From Xenorhabdus anantnagensis (GTDB taxonomy: Bacteria > Pseudomonadota > Gammaproteobacteria > Enterobacterales > Enterobacteriaceae), in the NCBI RefSeq assembly GCF_028598555.1, contig NZ_JAQRFN010000015.1, positions 1 to 64,000 of the forward strand: a stretch of DNA of 64,000 nucleotides. The letters are read 5' to 3'. Made by a program: the position numbers and the translations under genes. The notes under the pieces were generated by a model, which saw only the letters and a program-made list of their open reading frames with translations, was not told the DNA's origin and did no database searches. Below are positions 17,917 to 27,046 of the stretch, piece by piece; within the stretch, counting starts at the first letter, position 1, and the number at the start of each line of letters is the position of its first letter.

Positions 17917-18730
17917 ATTTTTCCATTTCCTGCGCTCGGCGGATAGCGGCTTGCATGGCACTAGATACAATTTCAGGCAGCTTGCCTTCATAAAAAATGC
18001 GCAGTGCTTCAGCCGTTGTACCGCCTTTAGATGTTACCTGCTCACGCAGGATAGCAAAAGGAAGATCTTTTTGCGTTTCAGCAAGTCTAGCTGAACCTAT
18101 GGCTGCTTGCAGGACAAGTTCTCTGGCTGTTTCGCTGTCAAACCCCAGACGTTCCGCTTCTTGCTGCATTGACTCCATGAACAGGAAGAAATAAGCAGGG
18201 GCACTGCCTGCGACGGCGATAATATTGTTGATACCGTTTTCATCGTTTACCCAGCAAACTTTTCCGACACTGCTCATTAGTGAAGCAGCAAATTCGCGAT
18301 CAGATTGCTCAATATGTTCTGGTGCAAACAGTCCGCTGATCCCTTGTCCGATAAGAGAAGGGGTATTTGGCATGATGCGGATAATATTGAGATTATCCTG
18401 CAAAAGCGCATAAAAACGGGAAACAGGAATACCAGCAGCAATAGAAAGAACGAGTTTTTGACTGAAATCGACATGTGAGTGCAATGACTCACAAACTTCT
18501 TTCATCATTTGTGGTTTAACAGCCAGAACAATGACATCAGCTTCTTGTGCGTAACGAATATTATCGCTTTGACTGTTAATGCCATATTCTTTTGCCAGCA
18601 CATCACGGCGGGTTGTATTTGGAGAACAGACAGTGATGAGTTCAGCAGGGTAGCCTTTTTTGACTAATCCGGCAATGATGGCATGAGCCATATTCCCGGC
18701 GCCAATAAAGGTGATTTTACGATTTTCCAT
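17909..18730 (-). CDS. proC: Pyrroline-5-carboxylate reductase
   Basis: Last step of proline synthesis: NAD(P)H-dependent reduction of pyrroline-5-carboxylate. The Rossmann motif FIGAGNMAHAII is at the N-terminus and the C-terminal signature with SKGGTTAEALR is present. Start at 18730 (MENRKITFIG) gives 273 residues and has a purine-rich site upstream; an ATG 15 bases earlier is also in frame. Cotranscribed with yggS and yggT. The other two proline genes, proB and proA, are at the far end of this window. Confidence 0.96.
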   Translation of the reverse strand: MENRKITFIGAGNMAHAIIAGLVKKGYPAELITVCSPNTTRRDVLAKEYGINSQSDNIRYAQEADVIVLAVKPQMMKEVCESLHSHVDFSQKLVLSIAAGIPVSRFYALLQDNLNIIRIMPNTPSLIGQGISGLFAPEHIEQSDREFAASLMSSVGKVCWVNDENGINNIIAVAGSAPAYFFLFMESMQQEAERLGFDSETARELVLQAAIGSARLAETQKDLPFAILREQVTSKGGTTAEALRIFYEGKLPEIVSSAMQAAIRRAQEMEKLF

Positions 18731-18768
18731 TAAACAATCTCGCATAATTAGTTATTTTTAGGTGTCAG

Positions 18769-18794
18769 ATTAGTTGGTTACATTAGTTGGTTAC
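18769..18794. repeat. 13-bp tandem duplication between proC and yggS
   Basis: Two perfect copies of ATTAGTTGGTTAC in the short gap, ending just before the yggS stop codon. Confidence 0.85.
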
Positions 18795-18795
18795 G

Positions 18796-19491
18796 TTAAT
18801 AACTATACTGACGGGCACCGAATATTGCTGTTCCAATCCGAACCAATGTAGAACCACAGGTAATGGCGGCTTGCATATCATCTGTCATACCCATTGACAG
18901 TGTGTCTACTTGGGGGTATCGCGTTTTCAGCTCAACAAACGCTTGCTCCATTTGGCGAAAAACGGCTATTTGGTGTTCAACATTGCTTTCTGGTGCAGGT
19001 ATTGCCATCAATCCGCGCAATACCAGATTAGGCAATTCATTAATAATTGCAGCCAGTTCGGTTAATTCTTCCAACAAAATGCCTGACTTGCTCTCTTCCC
19101 CACTGATATTAATTTGAATCAGAATATTGAGAGGCTGCATATTTTCAGGCCGTTGTTCACTTAAACGCTGGGCGATTTTCAATCTATCGACGGTATGACA
19201 CCAATCAAAATTTTCTGCAACCAGACGACTCTTATTAGATTGTAACGGACCAATAAAGTGCCACACTAAATCGTTACGGTTATTGAAGAGTTGAATTTTT
19301 TCAACCCCTTCCTGAACGTAATTCTCGCCAAATTCCCGCTGACCATTGGCTATAGCTTCTGCGATAGCATTCGCAGGTTTGGTTTTACTAACTGCAAGCA
19401 AGGTAATTTCTTCTGGAGAACGCCCGCATTTTTGAGCTGCAAGACTAATGCGGTTCCTGACATCGTGAAGATTTTGTTCGATATTGTTCAT
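18796..19491 (-). CDS. yggS: PLP homeostasis protein (YggS/PROSC family)
   Basis: A 231-residue PLP-binding TIM-barrel protein that controls the free pyridoxal phosphate pool and so affects amino-acid metabolism. The PLP lysine lies in LLAVSKTKPA near residue 36, and the C-terminal SMGMTDDMQAAI phosphate-binding segment is present. Start at 19491 (MNNIEQNLHDV) matches E. coli; a longer frame upstream has no homology. It diverges from the PilT-like gene with a gap of only 21 bases, so their promoters overlap coding sequence. Confidence 0.95.
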   Translation of the reverse strand: MNNIEQNLHDVRNRISLAAQKCGRSPEEITLLAVSKTKPANAIAEAIANGQREFGENYVQEGVEKIQLFNNRNDLVWHFIGPLQSNKSRLVAENFDWCHTVDRLKIAQRLSEQRPENMQPLNILIQINISGEESKSGILLEELTELAAIINELPNLVLRGLMAIPAPESNVEHQIAVFRQMEQAFVELKTRYPQVDTLSMGMTDDMQAAITCGSTLVRIGTAIFGARQYSY

Positions 19492-19512
19492 AATTGACTC
19501 AGGAGATAAAAA

Positions 19513-20514
19513 ATGAATATGGAAAAATTGGTGGCCCTTAGTGTAAAGCATAATGCTTCCGATCTGCATCTTTGTGTCGGGCAAGTTCCGGTTTTGCGCA
19601 TCAATGGTGTGTTATATCCACAGATACAATTGGAAGAAATTCAATCCGATACCCTTATGGCATGGGGTAAGGAAATATTATCTGATGTACAGAAACAGCA
19701 GTTACAGCAGCACGGTCATATCGATTTTATGGTGGTAATGCCAGATAAACAGCGGCTCAGAGCAAATCTGTTCTATCAACAATCTCATTTATCGCTGGTA
19801 TTGCGATTGATTGCAGATAAATGCCCGACATTGGAACAACTATATGCGCCTGACATCATCCAACAGCTTATTTTGCAGGAAATGAGTGGATTGATATTAG
19901 TGACAGGAGCGACAGGAAGCGGCAAATCCACTACGCTGTCAGCCATGATTAATGCTTTAAATAGTCAGGTTTGCAAGCACATCATTATGCTGGAAGATCC
20001 AATAGAATTTATTCACCAAAGTCGAAATTGTTTGATACAGCAAAGGCAGATTGGCAAGGATGTCGCGGATTATCAAACGGCCCTGAAAGGGGTATTACGG
20101 CAAGATCCAGATGTGATTTTACTGGGCGAATTACGAGATAAAGAGACGATTCGGCTGGCCCTGACCGCAGCTGAAACGGGGCACTTGGTTTTGTCGACGC
20201 TGCATACCCGTGGTGCAATTCAGGCGATAGATCGCTTGGTTGATGTTTTTTCCGCAGAAGAGAAAGGCTGGATTTGTAGCCAGTTGGCCGGAAGTTTAAA
20301 GGCGGTTATTTCTCAGCAACTACTCCCTGCCAAAGACGGCGGCAGAGTCGCTATTCATGAAGTTCTGGTCATCAATCAAGCTGTTAGCCATTTGATAAGA
20401 GAAGGTAAAAATCATCAAATAGCATCATTAATGCAGACTGGTGCTGCATGCGGTATGCAAACTTACGAGCAAAGCCGACAACAGCGCAAGTTATTGGGAT
20501 TGCTGGCAGTGTAA
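19513..20514 (+). CDS. yggR: PilT-like type IV pilus retraction ATPase (YggR)
   Basis: Secretion-type ATPase of 333 residues. Walker A is GATGSGKSTT, the Asp box reads IIMLEDPIEF, Walker B is DPDVILLGELRD and the histidine box is TGHLVLSTLHTRGA. These match PilT/PilU, which depolymerise type IV pili. No pilin, PilB or PilC genes are nearby; only a truncated prepilin peptidase at 23828. In E. coli yggR is also isolated. AGGAG lies seven bases before the ATG. Function is therefore uncertain despite an intact ATPase core. Confidence 0.92.
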   Translation: MNMEKLVALSVKHNASDLHLCVGQVPVLRINGVLYPQIQLEEIQSDTLMAWGKEILSDVQKQQLQQHGHIDFMVVMPDKQRLRANLFYQQSHLSLVLRLIADKCPTLEQLYAPDIIQQLILQEMSGLILVTGATGSGKSTTLSAMINALNSQVCKHIIMLEDPIEFIHQSRNCLIQQRQIGKDVADYQTALKGVLRQDPDVILLGELRDKETIRLALTAAETGHLVLSTLHTRGAIQAIDRLVDVFSAEEKGWICSQLAGSLKAVISQQLLPAKDGGRVAIHEVLVINQAVSHLIREGKNHQIASLMQTGAACGMQTYEQSRQQRKLLGLLAV

Positions 20515-20548
20515 GAAAAGTAAAAAGTAGAGGATAAAGGTTCTGGCA

Positions 20549-20609
20549 ATTGTTTTTAAGATAAATTGTTTTAAGAGAAATTGTTTTGAGATAAATCGTT
20601 TTAAGATAA
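20549..20609. repeat. Four-copy 15-bp tandem repeat between yggR and ruvX
   Basis: Units of ATTGTTTTAAGATAA with one or two changes each (first copy 16 bp). It lies between the converging ends of yggR and ruvX. Confidence 0.85.
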
Positions 20610-20666
20610 ATAGATTGTGGTAACAGCCATGCCGAATGATGAGTATGGCTATTACAAAAACTATTG

Positions 20667-21089
20667 TTAGGGATACTGCTGCTCAAACCAGCTTTCCAGA
20701 ATAATGACAGCAGAGGCGGAATCAACCTTGCCTTTATCCAGAGCCTTGTAGCCGCCGTGATCAAACAGATGAGAGCGTGCTTCCACGGTGGTCAAACGTT
20801 CATCGTGCAGTTCAACTTGTACTCCGAAACGTCCATGTACGCGATTGGCGAATTTACGGGCCTGTGCAGTGACGAGTTGTTCTGTGCCATCCATATTGAG
20901 TGGCAGACCAACAATGACCAGATCGGGTTGCCACTCTTTGAGTAGTTTCTCAATGAGTCCCCAATTGGGAGAACCTTCATTGGCTTTGAAAGAAGATAAT
21001 GCTCTGGCTGTACCTGTGATTTCTTGCCCGATGGCAGCCCCAATACTGCGAGTTCCAAAATCAAAGGCAATGATTGTGCGATTTTTCAT
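20667..21089 (-). CDS. ruvX: Putative pre-16S rRNA nuclease (YqgF/RuvX)
   Basis: A 140-residue RNase H-fold nuclease needed for 5'-end maturation of 16S rRNA; older names link it to Holliday junction resolution. The fold's first strand with the catalytic aspartate is seen in [12 protein letters not shown], and DERLTTVEA and [11 protein letters not shown] carry the further acidic residues. Its ATG shares one base with the yqgE stop (TGATG), a conserved coupling. Confidence 0.96.
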   Translation of the reverse strand: MKNRTIIAFDFGTRSIGAAIGQEITGTARALSSFKANEGSPNWGLIEKLLKEWQPDLVIVGLPLNMDGTEQLVTAQARKFANRVHGRFGVQVELHDERLTTVEARSHLFDHGGYKALDKGKVDSASAVIILESWFEQQYP

Positions 21090-21652
21090 CAGGCGTGTCC
21101 TGCTTGCGATGCGAGATTATAAATATTAACTCCCAGTAAAGAAGCAGCCTCACGCCAGCGATCAGCAATAGGGGTATTGAAAATAATGGAAGGCTCAGCA
21201 CTGACAGTAAGCCAACTGTTTTCCATAATTTCCTTTTCCAACTGCCCTGTTTCCCAACTTGAGTATCCGAGGGTCATTAAAAAATCTTTCGGTTGGCGTG
21301 GTGTTCCCAATGCTTCCAGCACATCTTTGGATGTTGTGATCATGGTGTGATCAGAAATTTGGATGCTGGAACTGAAACCTGATTGTGGCGTATGCAAAAT
21401 AAAGCCGTGCTCTTCAGACAGTGGGCCACCGGCTATTACTGGTAGATCGAGATTGATGGTATTGTCTCTATCTTCCGGGGCGATATCTAATTTTTGCAAG
21501 ATACTTTGGATAGAAACCTGAGTTATCGGCTTATTGATAATTAATCCCATTGCCCCATTTTGATCATGTTCGCAGATATAAACCACAGAACGATTGAAAT
21601 AAGGATCAGAGAGCGAAGGCATGGCAATAAGGAAATGATGCTGTAAATTCAT
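21089..21652 (-). CDS. yqgE: YqgE/AlgH family protein
   Basis: A 187-residue cytoplasmic protein of the UPF0301 family with [25 protein letters not shown] cut to its first part [20 protein letters not shown] as the family signature, and [13 protein letters not shown] mid-protein. The molecular role is unknown. It is fused translationally to ruvX in nearly all enterobacteria and lies downstream of gshB with a 120-base gap. Confidence 0.94.
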   Translation of the reverse strand: MNLQHHFLIAMPSLSDPYFNRSVVYICEHDQNGAMGLIINKPITQVSIQSILQKLDIAPEDRDNTINLDLPVIAGGPLSEEHGFILHTPQSGFSSSIQISDHTMITTSKDVLEALGTPRQPKDFLMTLGYSSWETGQLEKEIMENSWLTVSAEPSIIFNTPIADRWREAASLLGVNIYNLASQAGHA

Positions 21653-21772
21653 GTTGTGTTTTCTGATAATTATTTTGGCAATGTAAGAATGATTTGGCCC
21701 ACAGTATGTGGGCTCTTATTATAAATGGCAAATGTTGCCAAGAAACGGAAGTTGTTTGGCCTGTTATGCTAT

Positions 21773-22723
21773 CTATTTTTCCAATCGTTTTTCAATAGCG
21801 TTCATCAACATACCAGTAATGGAAATTTCTGGGAATGCTGCTTCTATTTCACGTACACAGGTTGGGCTGGTAACGTTGATTTCAGTTAAACGGTCGCCAA
21901 TGATATCCAGCCCAACAAAGATAAGTCCTTTCTCTTTTAATACTGGGGCAACTGCGCGGGCGATTGCCCAATCACTTTCTGACAATGGGCGTGCTTCTCC
22001 GCGCCCACCTGCGGCAAGGTTACCACGGGTTTCTCCCTGAGCCGGGATACGGGCAAGGCAATATGGCACAGGTTCGCCATCAACAACTAATACGCGCTTA
22101 TCTCCATCTTTAATGGCGGGCAAAAAATTTTGTGCCATACAATAACGGCTGCCATGCTCAGTCAGAGTTTCAATGATAACTCCCACATTGGCATCGTCTT
22201 GCTTCAAACGGAAGATGGAAGCGCCTCCCATGCCATCCAATGGCTTAAAAATAACATCGCCATGCTTTTGATGGAACTCGCGTAAGTTTTTAGCATTGCG
22301 GGTGACTAGCGTATCGGGTGTCCATTCAGGGAACCAAGCAGTAAACAGCTTTTCGTTACAGTCGCGCAGACTTTGAGGTTTATTAACGATCAGGCTGCCT
22401 TTGGCTTCTGCTCTTTCCAGAATGTAGGTCGCATAAATGTACTCAGTATCAAAAGGTGGATCTTTGCGCATCAAAATAACGTGCAAAGTATCAAGGGCTA
22501 TTTCTTGTTCACTACCAAACTGATACCACTGTTGTGGGTTTTCTTCTACTGTGAGTAAACGAGTACGGGCACGAGCCTCTCCTTGATGCAGGTAGAGATC
22601 ATTCATTTCCATATAATGGATTTCCCACCCGCGTTTTTGTGCTTCCAGCAGCATGGCAAAACTAGTGTCTTTCTTGATTTTGATGGATGAAATAGGGTCC
22701 ATCACTATACCGAGCTTGATCAT
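21773..22723 (-). CDS. gshB: Glutathione synthetase
   Basis: ATP-grasp ligase joining gamma-glutamylcysteine and glycine, the second step of glutathione synthesis. The sequence shows the N-terminal KLGIVMDPISSI, the ATP-grasp lid around FKPLDGMGGASIFR, and the metal/substrate stretch FVGLDIIGDRLTEINVTSPT. Length 316 as in E. coli (315). It follows rsmE by nine bases, so the two form an operon. Confidence 0.97.
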   Translation of the reverse strand: MIKLGIVMDPISSIKIKKDTSFAMLLEAQKRGWEIHYMEMNDLYLHQGEARARTRLLTVEENPQQWYQFGSEQEIALDTLHVILMRKDPPFDTEYIYATYILERAEAKGSLIVNKPQSLRDCNEKLFTAWFPEWTPDTLVTRNAKNLREFHQKHGDVIFKPLDGMGGASIFRLKQDDANVGVIIETLTEHGSRYCMAQNFLPAIKDGDKRVLVVDGEPVPYCLARIPAQGETRGNLAAGGRGEARPLSESDWAIARAVAPVLKEKGLIFVGLDIIGDRLTEINVTSPTCVREIEAAFPEISITGMLMNAIEKRLEK

Positions 22724-22732
22724 TTTTTCTCC

Positions 22733-23464
22733 TTAACCCAGATCACCGAAACGTACTTGCAATGCGGTAATTACGGTGAGTGCCGTAGTTTCTGTCCTCA
22801 GGATACGAGGCCCTAACAGAATATCAGTAAATTGATGTTTTGCTGTCATTTCTATTTCTTCGGCAGACAATCCCCCTTCAGGCCCAATCAGCAGGCGTAC
22901 TTTTTCCACGGGGAGTGGAAGGGTATTGATGCTGTGGTTAGCACGGGGATGTAGATTCAATTTTAGACTGCCATCGTTTTCAGCGCACCACGTTTCAAGT
23001 GGCATAACGGGGCGGATTTCAGGGATCCGGTTACGTCCACACTGTTCACAGGCAGAAATGACAATCTTTTTCCATTGTTGTAATTTCTTTTCTAATCTTT
23101 CTGCATCTAGTTTTACACCACAACGTTCAGACAGTAGTGGAGTAATCGTGTTGACGCCCAGTTCAACGGATTTTTGGATGGTAAACTCCATCTTTTCGCC
23201 ACGGGACATAACTTGTCCCAGATGCAGGTTCAATGGTGATTCATGATCAGACAATTTGCCATCAAGGATAGACACTTTGACCATTTTTTTACTGGTTTCA
23301 GTGATTTCTGCATCAAAAACCTGATTGCTACCATCAAAGAGTTGCAATGCTTGCCCGTTACTCATTCTAAGTACGCGACCAACGTGATTGGCAGCATCAT
23401 CACTCAAATAGATTTCAGTTCCTATTGAGAGCGGTTCAGGGTGATAGATGCGGGGGATTCGCAT
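22733..23464 (-). CDS. rsmE: 16S rRNA (uracil-1498-N3)-methyltransferase
   Basis: SPOUT-class methyltransferase that modifies U1498 of 16S rRNA. Visible parts are the N-terminal RNA-binding PUA-like domain ([12 protein letters not shown]) and the knotted SAM site with [15 protein letters not shown] and [13 protein letters not shown]. Start at 23464 gives 243 residues, equal to E. coli, with a GAAGAAA site upstream; an earlier ATG would add an 18-residue charged tail. The endA gene found upstream in E. coli is absent; a truncated prepilin peptidase gene lies there instead. Confidence 0.96.
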   Translation of the reverse strand: MRIPRIYHPEPLSIGTEIYLSDDAANHVGRVLRMSNGQALQLFDGSNQVFDAEITETSKKMVKVSILDGKLSDHESPLNLHLGQVMSRGEKMEFTIQKSVELGVNTITPLLSERCGVKLDAERLEKKLQQWKKIVISACEQCGRNRIPEIRPVMPLETWCAENDGSLKLNLHPRANHSINTLPLPVEKVRLLIGPEGGLSAEEIEMTAKHQFTDILLGPRILRTETTALTVITALQVRFGDLG

Positions 23465-23827
23465 ATTTCTTCTTTCCTTCTTTTTTCCGGATTCTTCCGG
23501 CATGACATAAACAGTCACATGACAAAGTTAATTCATCGTCATGATAAATGAGCGCAGTTTGCGTGATCAAGTTATCTCTTAGCTTAAAGAATACAAGATA
23601 TCCCCTTGCGAGCTGGTTCGCATATTTATTGTGTAATTGTTTTTTTAGCTAAAATTCTATTGCCAATCACCGGAATAAAAAATTATTATTAATCTTGTCC
23701 TGATTGATGTCAGGAAATAGGGAAAGAAGATGGTAACAAGGATGTTATTTTAAAAGGGGTTTTAATTCTTTGAAAATAATGAAAAGGATATGGTTATATT
23801 TTAATTTACGTAGATTACATAATAATT
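23465..23827. other. Gene-free spacer upstream of rsmE
   Basis: AT-rich, with no supported gene. It must hold the rsmE-gshB promoter. The right part is open in frame with the following peptidase gene back to 23783 but has no start codon. Confidence 0.5.
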
Positions 23828-24256
23828 ATGTTTTTCTGTAGCACTTTACTGTTATTGGCTGTCATCGACATAAAAACATATTGTTTGCCAGATGTTCTCA
23901 CTTTTCCATTATTATGGCTTGGGCTTTTATTTAACGTTGATGGTAATTTGGTTTCAATAAATAGTGCAATATATGGCGCCATATTAGGGTATCTTTTTTT
24001 ATGGTTTTTGTATTGGTTATGTCGATATACTTTAAACAAGGAGGGAATAGGTTATGGTGATCTTAAATTAACCGCAGCAATCGGCGCATGGTTGGGTGTG
24101 GAAATGATCCCAATATTGATGTTGATGGCGTCATTATCTGGACTATTTGTATTTATAATTGTTGGAGTGAAAAGGAAATCTTTTCCTGAATTTATTGCAT
24201 TTGGTCCTTATTTATGTTTATCCGCGATAGTGTTGGTTTGGGGTATTGTCAGCTAG
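23828..24256 (+). CDS. Prepilin peptidase catalytic domain, N-terminal domain missing
   Basis: A 142-residue polytopic membrane protein of the A24 (GspO/PilD) family. Both catalytic aspartates are present, in LAVIDIKTYCLPD (D14) and GIGYGDLK (D78), and four or five hydrophobic helices follow the family pattern. The roughly 110-residue N-terminal part with its cytoplasmic methylase loop is absent. No upstream start codon can restore it. It may be a minimal peptidase or the tail of a truncated pilD. The gene has no clear Shine-Dalgarno and is AT-rich, which favours decay. No secretion or pilus operon adjoins it. Confidence 0.7.
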   Translation: MFFCSTLLLLAVIDIKTYCLPDVLTFPLLWLGLLFNVDGNLVSINSAIYGAILGYLFLWFLYWLCRYTLNKEGIGYGDLKLTAAIGAWLGVEMIPILMLMASLSGLFVFIIVGVKRKSFPEFIAFGPYLCLSAIVLVWGIVS

Positions 24257-24484
24257 TAACTACGTAACAACTTGAAAGATGAGTGAAAAAATTTTTGTTA
24301 TCTATTATTGCGAAGAATATTGCGTTGATATTCAGGATGGATAACCATTTTTAGGTGGTATAATTATCAATAATTATAGCTATTCTGAATTACATTTTGC
24401 TATCAAATTTATTATCGGTTTTATTATCAGCCTTATTAACAATAATATTGATGTTAATTGCAAACAGGGGTGAAATAAAAAATG

Positions 24485-24777
24485 GCGGAGAGAGCAGGGA
24501 TTAAACTTGTGATATACATTCTGCATATGCTAGACGTTAAAAGCGTCTAGTTAGCTTAGGCCGCTTTTTTGCATATGCTAGATGTTAAAAGCATCTAGTT
24601 GGCTTAGGCAGCTCATCCTGTATATGCTAGACGTTAAAAGCGTCTAGTTGGTTTCAGGCCGTTTGTCCTGCATGCGCTAGATGTTAAAAGCATCTAGTTG
24701 GCTTCAAGCTGCTTGCCTCACATGTGCTAGATGTTAAAAGCATCTAGTTAGTTTTGGCTGCTCGCTTATCTCTCCGC
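24485..24777. repeat. Array of five stem-loops with 48-50-bp period, enclosed by an inverted repeat
   Basis: Five copies of a 21-base hairpin at 24530-24550, 24578-24598, 24627-24647, 24677-24697 and 24727-24747. Copies 1 and 3 have arms CTAGACG/CGTCTAG; copies 2, 4 and 5 have CTAGATG/CATCTAG, so one base pair has changed on both sides together. The seven-base loop TTAAAAG is identical in all. Spacers of 27-29 bases share CTAGTTGGCTTNAGG-like and ATATG elements but diverge more. A 9-bp inverted repeat, GCGGAGAGA (24485-24493) and TCTCTCCGC (24769-24777), encloses the array. No gene overlaps it. A structured RNA or a multi-site protein-binding array are both possible. Confidence 0.9.
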
Positions 24778-25106
24778 TGACATCAAATTTAAGGAAAGAG
24801 GGATTTTTATTCAAGCTGATTTATTGAGTTATGGACTATTGATCACAGCCTCAGTTTATTCATTATTTCAAATGTTCAAAAGGGGCTAAATATCACATTA
24901 GTTAAGACAGAATTATGTTTATTTAAAAAGTTTTTTCCATCGAAAAATTCATTATTTCACTGAATTTTGAATGAGGTTAGATATAAAATATTAAAATGGG
25001 TTTTTATACAAGTATTATCAGTATTTGATGTGGGTGTTTTATTTTTTCTATAATTGGCGTGGTTTATATGGGCGTTACTATCAGCAACGCCCATAATATT
25101 GTTAAC
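24778..25106. other. Gene-free spacer after the stem-loop array
   Basis: AT-rich, no credible coding sequence; a short inverted repeat (GGGCGTTACTATCAGCAACGCCC, arms GGGCGTT and AACGCCC at about 25070-25092) just beyond the stop of the following minus-strand gene can act as its terminator. Confidence 0.55.
25070..25092 (-). terminator. Terminator-like hairpin after the MBL-fold gene
   Basis: Arms GGGCGTT and AACGCCC around ACTATCAGC, 15 bases past the stop codon on the minus strand. The tract after it on that strand is only moderately T-rich. Confidence 0.5.
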
Positions 25107-25991
25107 TTACTGAGGCCACTTCATTTCGCCTTTTAATACCTTGGCACTTAGGTCAAGGCTGGATTCGTCAGCAAGGTCTGGATAGTGTGTCTTCATAGCT
25201 GCAATCAACGCATCGGAATCTTTTGCTTTCGGTAATTCTTTTTCCAATGCCGTCAGATAATTCTGTGTAAAAGTCACAGAATCTAATGTCATTGATGAAT
25301 TCCCCAAATAATGGCCTGGAACAACTGTTTCAGGTTTCAGGTTTTTAATGCGATCTAATGTTTGTCCCCAGTGTTTGCGTGATTCTTTGGTCTGGGTATC
25401 CGCAATCCATACATGGATATTGTCAGAAACAGTGACACCACCAACAACAGCTTTCAGTTTAGGGATCCAGACAAAAGTGCGATCTGCGGCTGGGCCATTT
25501 AAACCTTCAACAATCAGTTTTTCGCCATCAACAGTAAAGGAATTTCCTTTCAATGGCTCTGGTACGACAATCTTTTTTGGCGCCTGTTCTGCAAGAATAC
25601 CGCCCCAGTAAGCCAGCTTACCGTCTTTGGTTTCATTGATTGCTTTGATAGTCTCTGGCGACGCAATGACTTTAGCGTCAGGGAAAGCTGCGGTGATTAC
25701 ATCAAGGCCAAAGTAAAAATCAGGATCGGATTGGCTGATATAAATCGTTGTCAGTTTTTTGCCTGTTTGCTGGATCATTTTTATCAGTTCTTGTGCATCG
25801 TTTTTCTTAAATTGAGCATCGATCAGAACAACTTCATGATCACCACTGATAATTTCAGAAGAAACGGGGAAGATACCTTTTTCATCCGGATTATAAATGT
25901 CCAATTTGAGATCAGCAGCTTGAGCCAGTGATGCCATTCCCAAAGAAAGGGTCGCCGCCAAAGCGATATTTAATGTTGTTTTGCGAGCCAT
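25107..25991 (-). CDS. Periplasmic metallo-beta-lactamase-fold protein with degenerate metal motif
   Basis: A 294-residue exported protein: Sec signal peptide with cleavage after LAQA (about residue 25). The fold is that of MBL hydrolases, but where the family has HxHxDH this protein reads SQSDPDFYFGLD (about 86-97), so three of the four metal ligands are changed; a later histidine remains in VVPGHYLGN. Hydrolase activity is therefore doubtful or uses another metal arrangement. The divergent LysR gene at 26132 is its probable regulator. Not enough is seen to name a substrate. Confidence 0.85.
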   Translation of the reverse strand: MARKTTLNIALAATLSLGMASLAQAADLKLDIYNPDEKGIFPVSSEIISGDHEVVLIDAQFKKNDAQELIKMIQQTGKKLTTIYISQSDPDFYFGLDVITAAFPDAKVIASPETIKAINETKDGKLAYWGGILAEQAPKKIVVPEPLKGNSFTVDGEKLIVEGLNGPAADRTFVWIPKLKAVVGGVTVSDNIHVWIADTQTKESRKHWGQTLDRIKNLKPETVVPGHYLGNSSMTLDSVTFTQNYLTALEKELPKAKDSDALIAAMKTHYPDLADESSLDLSAKVLKGEMKWPQ

Positions 25992-26131
25992 AATCGAATT
26001 CCTATATCAAAATGCTTGTGTGCTTTAATGGTATGTATAATAAGTTGCATATTTCGATTTAAAAACCCCAAAATTAGCAATTATTTGTTGCATAAATCGA
26101 GCTAATTAAGGCGAAGAATAGGTTGGCCGAA

Positions 26132-27046
26132 ATGGATAGGATCACAGCAGCACGAGTATTTATTACGATTGTTGAACAGGGCAGTTTAATCGCTGCCGCA
26201 GATCGGTTGGATATGTCGAGGGCGATGGTATCGCGATATTTGGCTGAAATGGAAAAGTGGGCGGGAGTTCGCTTATTGCATCGCACAACACGTAAAATTG
26301 GCTTAACTTCGGCGGGGGAGAGTGCTTATCAACGCAGCCTTAAGTTAATGGAACTGGCAGAAGGAATGCCTGTACAGCAATCTTTGGAAGCGCAAACCTT
26401 GAAAGGATTGTTGCGTGTGAGTTGTTCCCAATCGTTGGGCATTAGTGCGCTAGCGGTTGCTATTCCTGAATTTATGCGGATATACCCACAAATTGCTGTC
26501 AATTTGCAAATGAATAATAAAGTTGTCAATTTGATAGAAGAACGCATTGATTTAGCGATCCGAATTACTAATAATCTGGAACCAAATCTGATCGCTCGTC
26601 CATTATCGACTTGCCATTCTGTTGTTTGTGCTGCGCCGTCTTATTTAACGGGAAAATCTATTCCCCAAAATCCTGCGGATTTAACATCACATAACTGTCT
26701 GACCTATAACTTTTTCGGTAAAAGTTTATGGGTATTTGAAAAACAGCACGAGAACTATTCTGTCCCAGTCAGCGGTACGTTAAGTGCCAATGAGTCGACT
26801 GTATTAATGGAAGCTACTTTGCAGGGGGCGGGGGTTGCGATGCAACCTTACTATTCTGTTTCTTCTTATTTGATGTCAGGACAATTAATTGAGTTGTTAC
26901 CTGATTATCAACCCCAGTCTATGGGAATCTATGGAATTTATGCCAGTCGCCAGAATATGCCGGCGACTTTACGGGCTTTGTTAGATTTTCTGGCGAGTTG
27001 GTTTTCTAAATCAACTCATTGGCAGCAGTTAATGTTGAAAGGCTGA
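26132..27046 (+). CDS. LysR-type transcriptional regulator
   Basis: A 304-residue regulator with a winged helix-turn-helix in the first 60 residues (SLIAAADRLDMSRAMVSRYL) and linker LLHRTTRKIGLTSAGE, then an effector-binding domain. ATG 26132 is chosen over a TTG nine bases upstream. It diverges from the MBL-fold protein gene across 140 bases, the classic layout for a LysR regulator and its target. Its last codons overlap the 3' end of the convergent lysR gene by 18 bases. Confidence 0.9.
   Translation: MDRITAARVFITIVEQGSLIAAADRLDMSRAMVSRYLAEMEKWAGVRLLHRTTRKIGLTSAGESAYQRSLKLMELAEGMPVQQSLEAQTLKGLLRVSCSQSLGISALAVAIPEFMRIYPQIAVNLQMNNKVVNLIEERIDLAIRITNNLEPNLIARPLSTCHSVVCAAPSYLTGKSIPQNPADLTSHNCLTYNFFGKSLWVFEKQHENYSVPVSGTLSANESTVLMEATLQGAGVAMQPYYSVSSYLMSGQLIELLPDYQPQSMGIYGIYASRQNMPATLRALLDFLASWFSKSTHWQQLMLKG

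Noticed and set aside
24530-24747. CRISPR array
   Set aside because: Repeat period is regular but the repeated part is only a 21-base palindrome with changes between copies, and the spacers are related to one another, unlike CRISPR spacers. No cas genes are near.
24530-24747. Tandem MetJ (met box) operator
   Set aside because: AGACGT occurs in two copies only, the two half-sites are separated by an extra base, and no methionine gene adjoins the array. Kept only as one possibility in the finding.
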